From: Phytomonas francai
Lineage: Eukaryota; Euglenozoa; Kinetoplastea; Trypanosomatida; Trypanosomatidae
DNA: 64,000 bases
Direction: 5' to 3'
Assembly: GCA_001766655.1 (NCBI GenBank)
Contig: MJCC01000003.1
Coordinates: 278,507-342,506, forward strand
This document shows positions 8,526-18,738 of this stretch, piece by piece (the first letter of the stretch is position 1; each line of letters opens with the position of its first letter). The notes under the pieces are model-generated. The model did no database searches. It had not been told where the DNA came from and saw only the letters and a list, made by a program, of their open reading frames with translations. A program made the translations under genes and the position numbers.

Positions 8526-10493
8526 TTACATGAGCTCTGGTTCGCCCTCGACCGCGGTATCCTCTTCGAACCGCAACACCTCATCCTTCATCGCTTTGCG
8601 GAGGTTCAAAAACCATGCATGAAAGTCCTTCGTCTTCCCCGCAATACGATACACGAGGACCTTTGTGTAGCCTTCGACCACGGGCAATAGGCGCACCCCC
8701 ACCTCGAGTATTTTTCGTTTATTCACAATATGCGTTCCGTATAAAAAGCCATACGAGTTTCCCTCCTCGAACTTCGTTGAGAGGGAGTTCTGTTTGGCGA
8801 GCAGCTGCACCTTAATCACGGTGCGAGAGCCGGCGACGGTGTAGCCGGTGTTGAGATAGGTTTTAAAGGAGCGGTGCTCGGTAAAGTCGAACAAGTTATC
8901 GAGATGCCGCAGACGGACCGCGAGCGGGTGATTTTTCAGAAAGTCGTATCGCAAGCAGAGCCCGACGAAGAGCTCGAAGGTGATCTGGCCGCGCCCCTTG
9001 TGCTTGAGGTCGGCGGACTGGAAGAGAGTCTCGATCTCGGCCTCGGTGAAGTTGATCCCGAGCGCGGCGAGGTTGTTCCGCGTGATGAGCCCGCTCTTCT
9101 GGGTGTCGATAGCGTCGAAGGCCTGCCGGATCTCCTGCAGGAACTCGCGCTCGAGGTCGTAGTGGAAGAGGTTGACCATCTTCGCGAGGTCGTAGCGCTT
9201 GCCGAGCAGGTTCTGGTGCTGGATCCATCCGACGACGAAGTCCTCCTCGGTGATCCGGCCCTCGGCGTCGCAGTGGAAGCAGCCGAGGAAGCGCGCGAGC
9301 TCGCGCTCGGAGACGGGCTTCTCGCCGTTCAGCTTTATCAGGGCGTCGCGCACCTGCGCGGGGGCCAGCAGCCCGTCCCGCGTGACGTTGCAGCTCCGGA
9401 AGGCCTGGTGGAGCTCCTGCGCGAGCTCGACCGTCGGCGAGAGCGAGGCCGCCGCCGCGTCCGGCGAGGACGCCCCCCCTTCCCTCGGCGAGCCCTCGCG
9501 CTGGATGAAATCGCCGCGCCGCGGGCTCCACGGCGAGCCCGGCGCCGCGCCCTCGGCCGCGGCCTCGCCCGGGAAGAGCGCGGGGTCGAGCCCGACCGCG
9601 AACCACCGGTCCCGGATCACCTCGCGCGTCGTGAACCGCCGCGCGGGGTCGCGCTCGAGCAGGCGCTCGATCAGCCGCGCGGCGCCCTCGGGCAGGTACC
9701 GGTTCCGCCGGTTGTACTGCCCGCTCAGGATGCGCTTCCGCGTGAGGCCGTCCGTCCGGTCCGTGAATGGGAGGTAGCTGCAGAGCATGAAGAAGAGAAT
9801 GCACCCGCAGCTCCACATATCGCACGCGCAGCCCTCGTAGCCGCACTCGATCAGCATCTCCGGCGCCTGGTAGTCCAGGCTCCCCGCTAGCGAGGTCAAC
9901 AGCACCGCGCTGTCGTTGAACTTCCCGCCGGTCGTGTACCGCGAGAGGCCGAAGTCGCACACTTTCAGGATGTTCCCCTCCCCCAGCAGAAGATTCTCCG
10001 CTTTCAGGTCGCGATGCGCGATGTGCATGCCGTGGCAGTAGTGAACCGCGTGAATCAGCTGCTGAAAGTACTTGCGCGCGACATTCTCGTCAAACCGCTC
10101 GGAGTCGACAATTTTGTCAAACAACTCGCCATTCGGCGCAAGCTCCATGACCAAATTATACGCATTCGGGGTTTCAATCGCCTCTAGAAGTCGCACGATG
10201 TGCTTGTTGTTGATCTTGCGCATCATCTCAATCTCCCGCTCAACGTATTCCTGGGTGCCCTGTCGCTTTACCATCGCCTTGTCGATCGTCTTCACGGCGA
10301 CGTTCGTATTATGCTTTCGATCAAAGGCAAAGTAAACCTTGCCAAACCCCCCGCTACCAAGTACGTGCCCTAATACTATGTGCTTTCCAATTACTACAGG
10401 AGTCTTTTTCTCAAGCCCCTTGGACTCCCCAGTCGCGGGATCGATGGCTTCATTCTTGACATCATCTTTTTCAGGTGGCATTGCGCAAGTCAT
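8526..10493 (-). CDS. CAMK-group protein kinase with degenerate EF-hands
   Basis: About 655 residues from the ATG at 10493; a second ATG four codons on (10481) is equally possible. The kinase domain spans roughly residues 35-300 and is complete: glycine loop LGSGGFGKVY, catalytic lysine in AVKTI, HRDLKAENLLL, DFGLS and APE. The subfamily looks CAMK/AMPK-like. About 360-540 follow four EF-hand-like units in the order of a calcium-dependent kinase, but none keeps the full set of ligands: loop 1 begins with Asn and ends with Gln, loop 3 ends with Asn, loop 4 is distorted. A C-terminal domain of about 120 residues, rich in beta-strand, is not part of standard CDPKs. Calcium control is therefore uncertain. 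The central 9.0-9.9 kb segment is very GC-rich. Confidence 0.82.
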   Translation of the reverse strand: MTCAMPPEKDDVKNEAIDPATGESKGLEKKTPVVIGKHIVLGHVLGSGGFGKVYFAFDRKHNTNVAVKTIDKAMVKRQGTQEYVEREIEMMRKINNKHIVRLLEAIETPNAYNLVMELAPNGELFDKIVDSERFDENVARKYFQQLIHAVHYCHGMHIAHRDLKAENLLLGEGNILKVCDFGLSRYTTGGKFNDSAVLLTSLAGSLDYQAPEMLIECGYEGCACDMWSCGCILFFMLCSYLPFTDRTDGLTRKRILSGQYNRRNRYLPEGAARLIERLLERDPARRFTTREVIRDRWFAVGLDPALFPGEAAAEGAAPGSPWSPRRGDFIQREGSPREGGASSPDAAAASLSPTVELAQELHQAFRSCNVTRDGLLAPAQVRDALIKLNGEKPVSERELARFLGCFHCDAEGRITEEDFVVGWIQHQNLLGKRYDLAKMVNLFHYDLEREFLQEIRQAFDAIDTQKSGLITRNNLAALGINFTEAEIETLFQSADLKHKGRGQITFELFVGLCLRYDFLKNHPLAVRLRHLDNLFDFTEHRSFKTYLNTGYTVAGSRTVIKVQLLAKQNSLSTKFEEGNSYGFLYGTHIVNKRKILEVGVRLLPVVEGYTKVLVYRIAGKTKDFHAWFLNLRKAMKDEVLRFEEDTAVEGEPELM

Positions 10494-10515
10494 GCAACGT
10501 ATCCTAGTATTAGAA
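10494..10515 (-). promoter_or_regulatory. Putative trans-splice acceptor for the kinase gene
   Basis: On the coding strand the sequence CTAATACTAG ends 10 bases before the ATG at 10493. It has a branch-point-like CTAAT immediately before the AG (plus-strand CT at 10504-10505). This would exclude the longer open frame that begins upstream with a non-ATG codon. The assignment is an inference from position and motif. Confidence 0.35.
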
Positions 10516-11095
10516 CCGATCCTTAAAAATAAACTATAATGTACTAATAGAGTAAGTGATGATGGCGTGCCGGCCAATCTCTGAATAGGATTATATAGCA
10601 ATGTATATGCTTTGATTTTTATTCATTGATATATAATAATAAAAAGAAAGACTTCCTCTGGAAGGCTTTCCCATAAAAATAAATAGTATTATTGAAAGAC
10701 AAAAAGAAGAAAAGTAGGAGATGGGGGGATAGAGAAGGGGAGGGGGGGGGGGGGGAATGAATATCTGACAGATCATCCGAATGGTTTACGCACATTATTC
10801 ATGTTGTGGAGGTTTTTTTTTGGGCAACAAAAATATTTGGACTTCGCACACAGCCAATATATTAGTAAAGGAATGTGAAGCAAACTAATGCAAATATGTT
10901 CATTTTTAAATAGCCATTCACAAACCGACTGTGCAAGCCTTTATCCATCGCATTAGCCGTGGGTTAAAAGGGGGAAAGATTAATTTAATTTGAACTAATT
11001 TACCCCCCTTAGTTTTTCTCAACTTCTATGTGTTATAATAAAATAAGCCAACTCCAAACATTAATATGTGAGCGAAAATATACTAGACACACACG

Positions 11096-11132
<37 letters not shown>

Positions 11133-11163
11133 TGTGAAGATATAGGGTACCTCTCTGTTGATG
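10516..11163. repeat. Spacer with G-run and CA/TA microsatellites
   Basis: Contains a G-run of about 15 near 10740-10755 and a compound CA then TA array at about 11089-11131. No gene seen on either strand. Confidence 0.7.
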
Positions 11164-14100
11164 CTAAACTAGCTCGGTTCGAAACCGACGGCGATCCCCT
11201 TCTTCTTCACCTTCCTCCTTCATCATTGTCTCCCATTCACTTTTAACAGTGCGCATCAAACGATGCAGCGCGGAGGTGTAAAAGTAATCTGGCTTAGACA
11301 TAACCCACACGTTAAACGCATTCTCTGGAAGTCTGCGAAGACGATCGCTGATGCCTTCCTTAAACCCGGTATCGTATCCGAGTAAAAAGATTCGCCGCTG
11401 GAGCTCTGGAAAGGAGAATTTGCCCTTGAAGGTGAGATGCTGTTCGGGGTGATCGTACTGCTCGATTTTCCACTTCGCGGCGCGCAGAAAATCCTTCTTC
11501 GCGTGGAATTTCGCCTGCGCCTTTTCGATGCGCTTTTCCAATGCATCGAAGTTGTGAATGCACTGCTCCCCGCGATCGAGCAGCGCGTTGACGTAGTCGC
11601 GGACCTCGCCAACGGTCTTCTCCGGCGAGTTCAGCGCGGCGGTGATCGCCGGGTAGTCATGCAAATCCACCTCCCCACTGATTAACACTTTCGTTAATCG
11701 ACGATACTCTCCCAGGGTCCAGTTTGGAAAGCCTTCGTGGAGCAGTCGCTCGCGTTCCTCCTGCTCGGTTGCCGTCAAGGTCTCGTCGCCGTTATCCCCT
11801 GTTTCCTCGTTCGCGGCCTCCTCGCCGCCGTTGTTGTTGTCCGCGTACTTTCGCTTCCAATTCTGCACCATCAGCCCCACTTCGATATTATGCAGGGCGA
11901 CCAAACGTTTGGTGTTGTAGAGCTGAAAATGATGAAATTTCGGAGGCTTTGGCAGCTTTAGCGGCGGCGCCTTTGTCGCCTTGGTTTGGATCTGCTCGAC
12001 GTCCTCCTGGGTGTAGGGCGTGATGGCGCTTCGCATGCGGTGCCCACGCCCGAGCTTTTCCCCCGTTTCCAACCCCTCCGAGATCATTTCTTTCGGTACG
12101 ATCGTCTGCGCGTCTTTGCTCGCGAACGCGGCCTCGTACGGCAGCCCCGCCTTCGCGTCGATCGCGCCGTTTAGCGAGCGAAACTGCACGAGGGCTTCTT
12201 TTAAATTGGGGTGCAGAATCGCGCGAAGGACCTCGCCGTAGACCGAGCACTGCTGCTGTAAGCTCTCCTGCGAGATGGCCTCGGGGAGTTGGAGGTGCAG
12301 CGTCCGCGATTCGACCCCGGAGCGGAAGGAGATGCCCTCGAAGTCGTAAATATTCGACTCATCGGCGCCGAGTTGGAAGCTGGTGAGGGACATCTGCACG
12401 GTTTGCTTCACCTCGCTGTTCATTTGCGAGGACTTGGCCTCGCCCTCGTCGAGCAGGCGGTCGATATCGTCCTCGGTGATGTCGGCATGCCGCGTGCGGA
12501 AGATCTCCTCCGCGCCGAAGCGGATCATCGACAACAACTCACTCCGCGAGGGCGCGTTCTGATTCGTATTATTGTTGGGATTACCCGAAATGCCCGCGCG
12601 TAGGCTGCCCTGCTGGACGACGAGGGCGTTTAGATAAAGTTTTTTGAGCGCGCGGCGGTAAATCCGCTCCTCGATGGTGCCATCGGTGACAAAGCGGTAA
12701 ACGCGAACGCTGCGTTTCTGCCCGATTCGATGCGCGCGATCCTGGGCTTGCAGATCCATCTGCGGATTCCAATCCGAGTCGTAAATAATCACGTGATTGG
12801 CGGCCTGGAGATTAATCCCCAGACCTCCTGCGCGTGTGGAGAGCAAAAAGACGAAGTATTCGCTATTCGGGGAGTTGAAATTCGCCATCTGTGAGTCCCG
12901 GTCGTAGCTGCTCGTGTTGCCGTCAATTCGGCAGTAGCGGAGGCCGCGCATATTGCAGTAGTCCTCCAAGATGTTCAGCATGCTCGTGAATTGCGAAAAG
13001 ATCAGCACCTTGTGCTTTCCCTCCACATCCCCCCTCAATCGATGCAGTAGTTTGTCCAAAATAAGCATCTTGCCGGAGGCTTTCACCAGTTTTTCGTCGG
13101 TAATAAACGGCGGCCCTTCCTCGGCGCCGTCCATCAGGTAGGGGTGGTTGATCACCTTGCGGAGGTTCATCAGGACGGAGGTGAGGTAGGTCGTACTGCT
13201 GGAGGCGCGGTTCAGCGCATCCGAGTCCTTCGCGAGGACGTGGATGTACCATTCCCGCTGCTTTTTTGTGAGCTTGCAGGAGACGTAGATCTCTTTTTTG
13301 GGTGGAATCCCGGTGTTGACCTCAGATTTGACCCGACGAATCATCAACGGGGCGAGAATTTTATGCATATTCGACATCACCTCCTCGTCTTGGTGCCCGC
13401 TGGAGGAGTCAAACCACTCCTCCAGCGAATCCGAAACCTGAAAAAGCTGCGGCGCGAGAAAATGCAGGAGCGACCAGAGCTCTTTTAGGTTATTCTGGAG
13501 AGGCGTCCCGGTGATAATCAGACGATGCGAGGTCTCCAGCGAATCCAAGAGCGTATGCGCGCGGCCCTCTTCGTTTTTGATCTTATGCGCCTCGTCCACG
13601 ATGAGGTACTGCCAGTGGATCTTCTTAAACGTCGAAATCTCGTCCAGGACCATCTCAAAAGTCGTCACCACGATATCATGCCGGAGCTTATGCGGCGGTG
13701 AGAGATGCGATTTGATCAGCATCGGCCGTAGGTCACTCGAGGCGTGAAATTTGTAAACGTCAAGGCCGGGGCACCAATGGCGAAACTCCCGATACCAATT
13801 CCCCATCACCGACTTCGGGCAAACCACCAGATGCGGCCCTGGAAGACCTACCGTAAATTTCAGATACGCAAGCATCGCGATGGTTTGAAAAGTCTTGCCA
13901 AGCCCCATTTCATCCGCGAGAATTCCATTCACCGCACGGGAAAAAAGCCCCACGAGCCAATTCACACCTTCAATTTGATAGGGCCGGAGCTTTCCGCGGA
14001 GGTAGGAGGGAGTTTTGGTTAAACGCGGGGCCTCGAACTCGATGGAATCCTCGTTCGTCTCGCACTCCCGCATCACATGGCGAAATTTAGAATTTTGGCT

Positions 14101-14490
14101 TAATGACTTGCGAGAGTCGCCTCCTTCCCACTCCCGCATCCCTGTATAGTACTCCGTTTCGCATAAAGTGCGATTAAAGACGGAGAGTTGTTGATGCTCT
14201 GGGCAGGCGCGCAGCGTGCGCACGATATGCTCGCGCTCACGGCGAATATTCTGCAGAAATTCTCTATGTTTGGCAGCGACTTTGGCTCCTCGGATAGGAT
14301 CGTAGACAGGCTCAACGTAGCCTTCGAAGACCTCGGGGACTTCCTCCTTGTTTGGGTCATCCCCAATTCGGATATAGTGCAAAAGAATCTGCTCGTAGAG
14401 GTCATCCGCGGCGAGATCATTGATTTCCCGCTCGAATTCCGATACCTTATGCAGATCTTGCCTTTTCCTTATTTTCCTCGAGATCGCCAT
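11164..14490 (-). CDS. ISWI: ISWI-family SNF2 chromatin remodelling ATPase
   Basis: 1,108 residues. The SNF2 ATPase begins at about residue 165 (LRPYQIEGVNWLVGLFSR), with Walker A ADEMGLGKT, the DEAH box in VDEAHKIKNEEG, TGTPLQNNLKELW, and the helicase C motifs LLSTRAGGLGINLQAAN and QAQDRAHRIGQ. After it comes the HAND-SANT-SLIDE region that defines ISWI: SANT-like GFPNWTLGEYRRL near residue 930, then a SLIDE-like segment to the C-terminus. The basic N-terminus (MAISRKIRKRQ) could act as an AutoN-like element. ISWI slides and spaces nucleosomes; in Trypanosoma brucei it also contributes to gene silencing. All ATPase motifs are intact. The stop is TAG, which supports the standard code. Confidence 0.93.
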   Translation of the reverse strand: MAISRKIRKRQDLHKVSEFEREINDLAADDLYEQILLHYIRIGDDPNKEEVPEVFEGYVEPVYDPIRGAKVAAKHREFLQNIRREREHIVRTLRACPEHQQLSVFNRTLCETEYYTGMREWEGGDSRKSLSQNSKFRHVMRECETNEDSIEFEAPRLTKTPSYLRGKLRPYQIEGVNWLVGLFSRAVNGILADEMGLGKTFQTIAMLAYLKFTVGLPGPHLVVCPKSVMGNWYREFRHWCPGLDVYKFHASSDLRPMLIKSHLSPPHKLRHDIVVTTFEMVLDEISTFKKIHWQYLIVDEAHKIKNEEGRAHTLLDSLETSHRLIITGTPLQNNLKELWSLLHFLAPQLFQVSDSLEEWFDSSSGHQDEEVMSNMHKILAPLMIRRVKSEVNTGIPPKKEIYVSCKLTKKQREWYIHVLAKDSDALNRASSSTTYLTSVLMNLRKVINHPYLMDGAEEGPPFITDEKLVKASGKMLILDKLLHRLRGDVEGKHKVLIFSQFTSMLNILEDYCNMRGLRYCRIDGNTSSYDRDSQMANFNSPNSEYFVFLLSTRAGGLGINLQAANHVIIYDSDWNPQMDLQAQDRAHRIGQKRSVRVYRFVTDGTIEERIYRRALKKLYLNALVVQQGSLRAGISGNPNNNTNQNAPSRSELLSMIRFGAEEIFRTRHADITEDDIDRLLDEGEAKSSQMNSEVKQTVQMSLTSFQLGADESNIYDFEGISFRSGVESRTLHLQLPEAISQESLQQQCSVYGEVLRAILHPNLKEALVQFRSLNGAIDAKAGLPYEAAFASKDAQTIVPKEMISEGLETGEKLGRGHRMRSAITPYTQEDVEQIQTKATKAPPLKLPKPPKFHHFQLYNTKRLVALHNIEVGLMVQNWKRKYADNNNGGEEAANEETGDNGDETLTATEQEERERLLHEGFPNWTLGEYRRLTKVLISGEVDLHDYPAITAALNSPEKTVGEVRDYVNALLDRGEQCIHNFDALEKRIEKAQAKFHAKKDFLRAAKWKIEQYDHPEQHLTFKGKFSFPELQRRIFLLGYDTGFKEGISDRLRRLPENAFNVWVMSKPDYFYTSALHRLMRTVKSEWETMMKEEGEEEGDRRRFRTELV

Positions 14491-15140
14491 CGCACGTTGC
14501 TTTGTAGTACTGTCTTTTGAAAATCAATAAATATATAAAGAGAGGGAGAGAGAGAAATAAGAATATGGGAAAAACCACAAGAAGGTGGTATGACAAAGGA
14601 TTGCATCGGATTTTAAAGAGTGAAACAATACACCCAGGAGAAGAGGACCATAAACGCAAACATAATATCGTTTTAACAGCTATTTAAAAAAACCCAGACC
14701 AGTGTTATGATGTGATATCCCTCTATGAGTAACTCTTATTTATATCTTAGATACAGCAACTCTTTGAAAGGGGAAAAGGTGAAATCCCTCAACCTTTGCC
14801 CCTCCCCCCCTCCCCTCCCTCTTTAGGTTTAAAGTTAAACAGAAATATGACTTTTATGGTGAAAGGTAAAAGGATATCTCTTTCTAAGAGGCAGGGGGCG
14901 CGCAAACAAACAAATAAACTCGAAAAGATGGAACCCACAGTTGAGTTGTCAACCTTTGAATATTGCATCGATAAACCCGTCGCTATATCTTTAGCTTTTC
15001 GTTTCTATGGATGTAGGACAGCCAAAGGTGGGTGGGTGGGGTGGGGGGGGGGAAGCAAAGCAACGCAAATACTGCCTCCCCCCCACCCACACAAGAGATA
15101 CTTTGGGGAGGGAAAAATCGATCTCTTCCGTTAACCCCTC
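14491..15140. other. Spacer
   Basis: AT-rich with purine-rich tracts on the plus strand (pyrimidine on the coding strand) just upstream of the ISWI start, C-runs near 14805 and 15080 and a G-run near 15040-15052. No RNA gene or conserved frame is evident. Confidence 0.55.
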
Positions 15141-18100
15141 TCACCAATCATCGACCACCCCAAAGCGATCCAGCAAGCTTTGCTGCTCACAAAGATCTCT
15201 CTGAACCTTTTTTCGGGCGTAAAACACGGGGCAATCCCTGCTTGTGCAGATGACTTCCTGATTTAACGAGCCCTGGCATTGTTGGCACTGTGTCCAGACC
15301 TGCGAGTAAATCGCCTCATAGTGGTTTCGCTTGGCAATAATTCTTCCATAGACCTCCGGTGCGCGATCCTTGCAATTCGGGCACAAGGCCCCCGTCCCGC
15401 CATCCTTTTCTTCCTTTAAAATCGCGCGGCAGGAGACGCACTGCGCGTGGAGTTTGACAAACTTCATCAACCCGCTGGCGTTTTTGCTCGGCGCCGCGAT
15501 CGCGATATGCCGGGTGTGATCCCCGGTAATCAAAATCCTCGGATCCTCGAGGACGGCCTCGAAGACGCGCTGGAGGGGCTGCGCGAGCTGGTGCTCGAGG
15601 TAGTGCTGGGTATCAATCGGGATGTTATTTTCCAAGACGTAGATCGGGTCCTCGCTGCGCTCGTAGGCCTTCGCGCCCTTTTCCGCCTTGATGATGACGT
15701 AGGCGACGCGGTCTCCGATATTCGGCGCCGAGGCCGGGTCCCGCTGCCGCATCCGCTCGACGAGCTTAATATGGGCCTGCGCCCCCACGTACTCGTCCTC
15801 CCACTTCGAAAAGGCCTTCGTGATCACGAGGTTGGAGATATCCAGGCGGTTCAGCAGGAGGTCGCTGATCGTGCCCTTCACAAACTCCACCGCGCTCTCG
15901 ACGGAGCGGTGGATGAGGATGCGGTTGAGGACCCCGCTGATCACGCGGGCCACCAGCGGGCAGTTATCCCGCCGGACCGTCTCGATGCCCTTCGCGTCCA
16001 GCTTATCGTACGTCTTCGTGTTCGTCCAGAGCAGCCCGGCGTAGCGCTTTTTGTTCATCAACAGGTAGGGGAAGTAGACCTTCTCGAACTCGAGCTTGAT
16101 CGGCTTCAGGAAGTGCTGGGAGACGCGGTCGGCGGCCTCCTTGCCGAAGCTCATCGCGACCTGCAGGCGCTCCTTGTCGGACGCGTTTTCGTCGGTGGGG
16201 CACTGAATCATGACGGAATCCGTATCCCCGTAAAGCACCTTCGTCTCCGGGTACAGCTCCTCGACGAGCTTCTTGGTTTGCTCGATCATCTGACGCCCGT
16301 ACGCGGTCGTCGAGGAGCTGATCTCCAAACACGGCAGCTTGCCGAACTGCGCACCGGTGAAGCCGTAGACAGAGTTCGCGCTCACCTTGAGCGCGAGCTG
16401 GCGACCGTTTAGAACCTTGTATTCGAGCGAGTTCATCGGCCAATCCTTCATCATCTCGCGGGCGCGCTTGCGGGCGGCGAGCAGGTCCTGCAGAATCTCC
16501 GGAAGCACCCCCGGGAAGAGCTCTTTCTTGACGAACACATCCCCGCTGGGAGATTGCTCGAGCATCTCCGGCGGGTACGCCGCGACGTTCCGCTTCGGGA
16601 CCAACGTCGAGTAGCATAGGTTGTGCGCGATCATAATCGACGGATAGAGCGAGGCGAAGTCGAGGGTGACGACCGGGCAGTTATGAAACCCCTTCACGGG
16701 TTCAATCACCGTGGCGCCTTCGTAGCCGCGATCGTTCCCGCCGTCCTGGTCTATGGTGGGGATGAGCAAATTTCGCTTCTGCGCCTTCCGAAGCAGCATG
16801 GAGAAGATTTTAATCTGCTGGCCCCGCTCGAGCAGCCATCCGATCGGCACCCCGGTCGCCCTCGCCATCTCGACGTTATTCACGATGCACATTAGACGAT
16901 CCAGCAGCTTCACCGGAAGGTAGGCGTCTTTTAGACAGTAAATCGCGAGGCGCCGGCGGGTTTCGTCGTTTCCCTGCTGCAGATCCGAGATGATGGAGTG
17001 GTGGACGTCCTCCTTTTGCTCCCCGAGGAAGTGCTGCGAGACGGCGTTGAGCGAGTACGAGCGGAGTTTGTGATCGCGCTGGATCACCAGCATCGCGTCC
17101 ATGATAATCCGCCCCTCCATCGTGATCTCCGTGTACTTGCGATTCCCCATCTGTTTGGATTGGAATTTCTTGTCGCGCGCGACCGTGCACTCGTGGATTT
17201 GCCGCCCCCAGAAGTGAAACCGGCGATCGACGCGGAGCGCGAGGCCGCGGTTGAGGAGGTAGGGAAAGTCGAAATTGCAGATGTTATACCCGGTCAGAAT
17301 ATCCGGGTCGAGCGCCTTCAGAAAGCTCGCCCAGGCGAGCAGCAGCTCGGCCTCGGTCTCGAAGGCGTGGACGTCGGCGCCGGCGATCGGCGCGCAGCCG
17401 TTCAGGCAGAAGACCGCGCGCACGAGCGGCTCCGCCTCGCTGCCGTACTCGACGCAGTGATTGCAGATCTGGATGACGGGGTCGTGCTCGGGCTCGGGGA
17501 AGAGCCCCTTTCTCCCCTCGCACTCGATGTCGACGGAGAGGATGCGGAAGGGGGCGATGGCGAGGTAGGGCCCGCTCGGCTCGTGGTTGCGCACGACCTC
17601 GTAGGAGCAGGCGACCTCGATCTGCGCGGTCGAGGTGCGCTCGCGGAGGGGGTGGGCGTGGGGGGCGGGCAGCGTCGCCCAATTGCACCCCCCGAGCCCC
17701 CGGTCCACAAGGAAGCGCAGGGGGAAGACGACGTTGCTCTCGAAGGTCGCGAAGACGCGGCGCCCGGGCCAGGCCCCGGGGCACTCCACCCCGGTCTCGG
17801 CGAGCAGCCCGCGGAGACGGGGGATGTGCTGGGGGAGCTGCGCGACCACGCGCAGGTGCGGCCTCGCGCCGCCCGCGGCGTGGAAGAGGACCCCGCGGCG
17901 CGCGTGGGCCTCGACGCGGACGACGGCCTCCGGCAGCCCCTGCGCGCGGAGCTGCGCGTTGAGGCCGCGGCGAAGGGGCTCGGCGTGCGCGGGCAGCCAC
18001 CCCGCCGGGGCCTCCACCCACAGGTACGGCTCGTAGTTGTAGCAGTGGACGAGGACGCTCTGGCCGCCGGCCGTCAGCCCGTACAGCCGCAGGATCGGCA

Positions 18101-18278
18101 CCTCCGCGTGGCCCACCCGCGAGACCCCCGCCAGCCGCGGCCCCTTCGTCTGGCAGCAGTCGAGCAGCTGAAAGGTCAGGTCGTGCGGGAGGGGGGAGGC
18201 GGGGTCGTGCGGGAAGGGGGGGCGGCCGATCAGGCCCCACGCCGTCGCGCACCGTCCCCGTCGCGCATCCTTTTCCAT
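15141..18278 (-). CDS. POLD1: DNA polymerase delta catalytic subunit
   Basis: 1,045 residues from the ATG at 18278 (MEKDARRGR); the frame is open further upstream, but only through a GT-rich microsatellite and without an ATG. A B-family polymerase with proofreading: Exo I SVDIEC near residue 250, Exo II GYNICNFDFPYLL near 333, Exo III YCLKDAYLP near 450. Polymerase motif A is DFASLYPSIM near 540, motif B is NSVYGFTGA and motif C is YGDTDS. Two cysteine clusters close the protein: CysA (CVSCRAI, CPNCK), which in other species helps bind PCNA, and CysB (CQQCQ, CTSRDCP), the site of the 4Fe-4S cluster and of B-subunit contact. It is the main lagging-strand replicase. The N-terminal quarter is much more GC-rich than the rest. 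Confidence 0.96.
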   Translation of the reverse strand: MEKDARRGRCATAWGLIGRPPFPHDPASPLPHDLTFQLLDCCQTKGPRLAGVSRVGHAEVPILRLYGLTAGGQSVLVHCYNYEPYLWVEAPAGWLPAHAEPLRRGLNAQLRAQGLPEAVVRVEAHARRGVLFHAAGGARPHLRVVAQLPQHIPRLRGLLAETGVECPGAWPGRRVFATFESNVVFPLRFLVDRGLGGCNWATLPAPHAHPLRERTSTAQIEVACSYEVVRNHEPSGPYLAIAPFRILSVDIECEGRKGLFPEPEHDPVIQICNHCVEYGSEAEPLVRAVFCLNGCAPIAGADVHAFETEAELLLAWASFLKALDPDILTGYNICNFDFPYLLNRGLALRVDRRFHFWGRQIHECTVARDKKFQSKQMGNRKYTEITMEGRIIMDAMLVIQRDHKLRSYSLNAVSQHFLGEQKEDVHHSIISDLQQGNDETRRRLAIYCLKDAYLPVKLLDRLMCIVNNVEMARATGVPIGWLLERGQQIKIFSMLLRKAQKRNLLIPTIDQDGGNDRGYEGATVIEPVKGFHNCPVVTLDFASLYPSIMIAHNLCYSTLVPKRNVAAYPPEMLEQSPSGDVFVKKELFPGVLPEILQDLLAARKRAREMMKDWPMNSLEYKVLNGRQLALKVSANSVYGFTGAQFGKLPCLEISSSTTAYGRQMIEQTKKLVEELYPETKVLYGDTDSVMIQCPTDENASDKERLQVAMSFGKEAADRVSQHFLKPIKLEFEKVYFPYLLMNKKRYAGLLWTNTKTYDKLDAKGIETVRRDNCPLVARVISGVLNRILIHRSVESAVEFVKGTISDLLLNRLDISNLVITKAFSKWEDEYVGAQAHIKLVERMRQRDPASAPNIGDRVAYVIIKAEKGAKAYERSEDPIYVLENNIPIDTQHYLEHQLAQPLQRVFEAVLEDPRILITGDHTRHIAIAAPSKNASGLMKFVKLHAQCVSCRAILKEEKDGGTGALCPNCKDRAPEVYGRIIAKRNHYEAIYSQVWTQCQQCQGSLNQEVICTSRDCPVFYARKKVQRDLCEQQSLLDRFGVVDDW

Positions 18279-18738
18279 CCCAGGTGTGTATGTATGTATG
18301 TGTGTGTATGTGTGTGTGGGGGGGGGGAAGCGAGGGGGAACCCTTTGGCACGAAGGCAATCCGGATCGAGCCTTCTTTATCGCTCTTTCTATGTGTGTAT
18401 GAAGATCGGGGGGTGTCTATGCGACAGTGGATAACGTGAGCACGCTGGTTTTACCGCTTACTCGCTTTTCCACCCATCTACCCCCAATTACCATAGCCAT
18501 AACCATAAAAAAAATGAAGAGGAAGGCGACATCATATGTGGGAAGCGAGTCATACCAGTAGTAATAAGGATGAGCTCATGACACACCGATCCAGTTCGAA
18601 ATGACGAACGCGGAATAAAACTAAATGAATAAACGCAAAGTATTTGGAATCCCCTGACGCAGATGGGATGCTTAGAGGCACTATCCACAATATCCCCTTC
18701 CAGATCTACCCCAATCCTACCATCCTTGTCCTACTCAA
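18279..18738. repeat. Spacer with GTAT/GT repeat and G-run
   Basis: A GT/GTAT-rich array at about 18285-18318 runs into a G-run at 18319-18328, on the coding strand a CA-rich then C-rich leader just before the polymerase ATG. The remainder is unremarkable AT-rich sequence. Confidence 0.65.

Noticed and set aside
16998..18434. Long plus-strand frame opposite DNA polymerase delta
   Set aside because: It is antisense to clear polymerase motifs, rich in Arg/Gly/Ala/Glu, and caused by high GC; similar frames at 22579-24129, 28983-30083 and 37164-38696 were dropped for the same reason.
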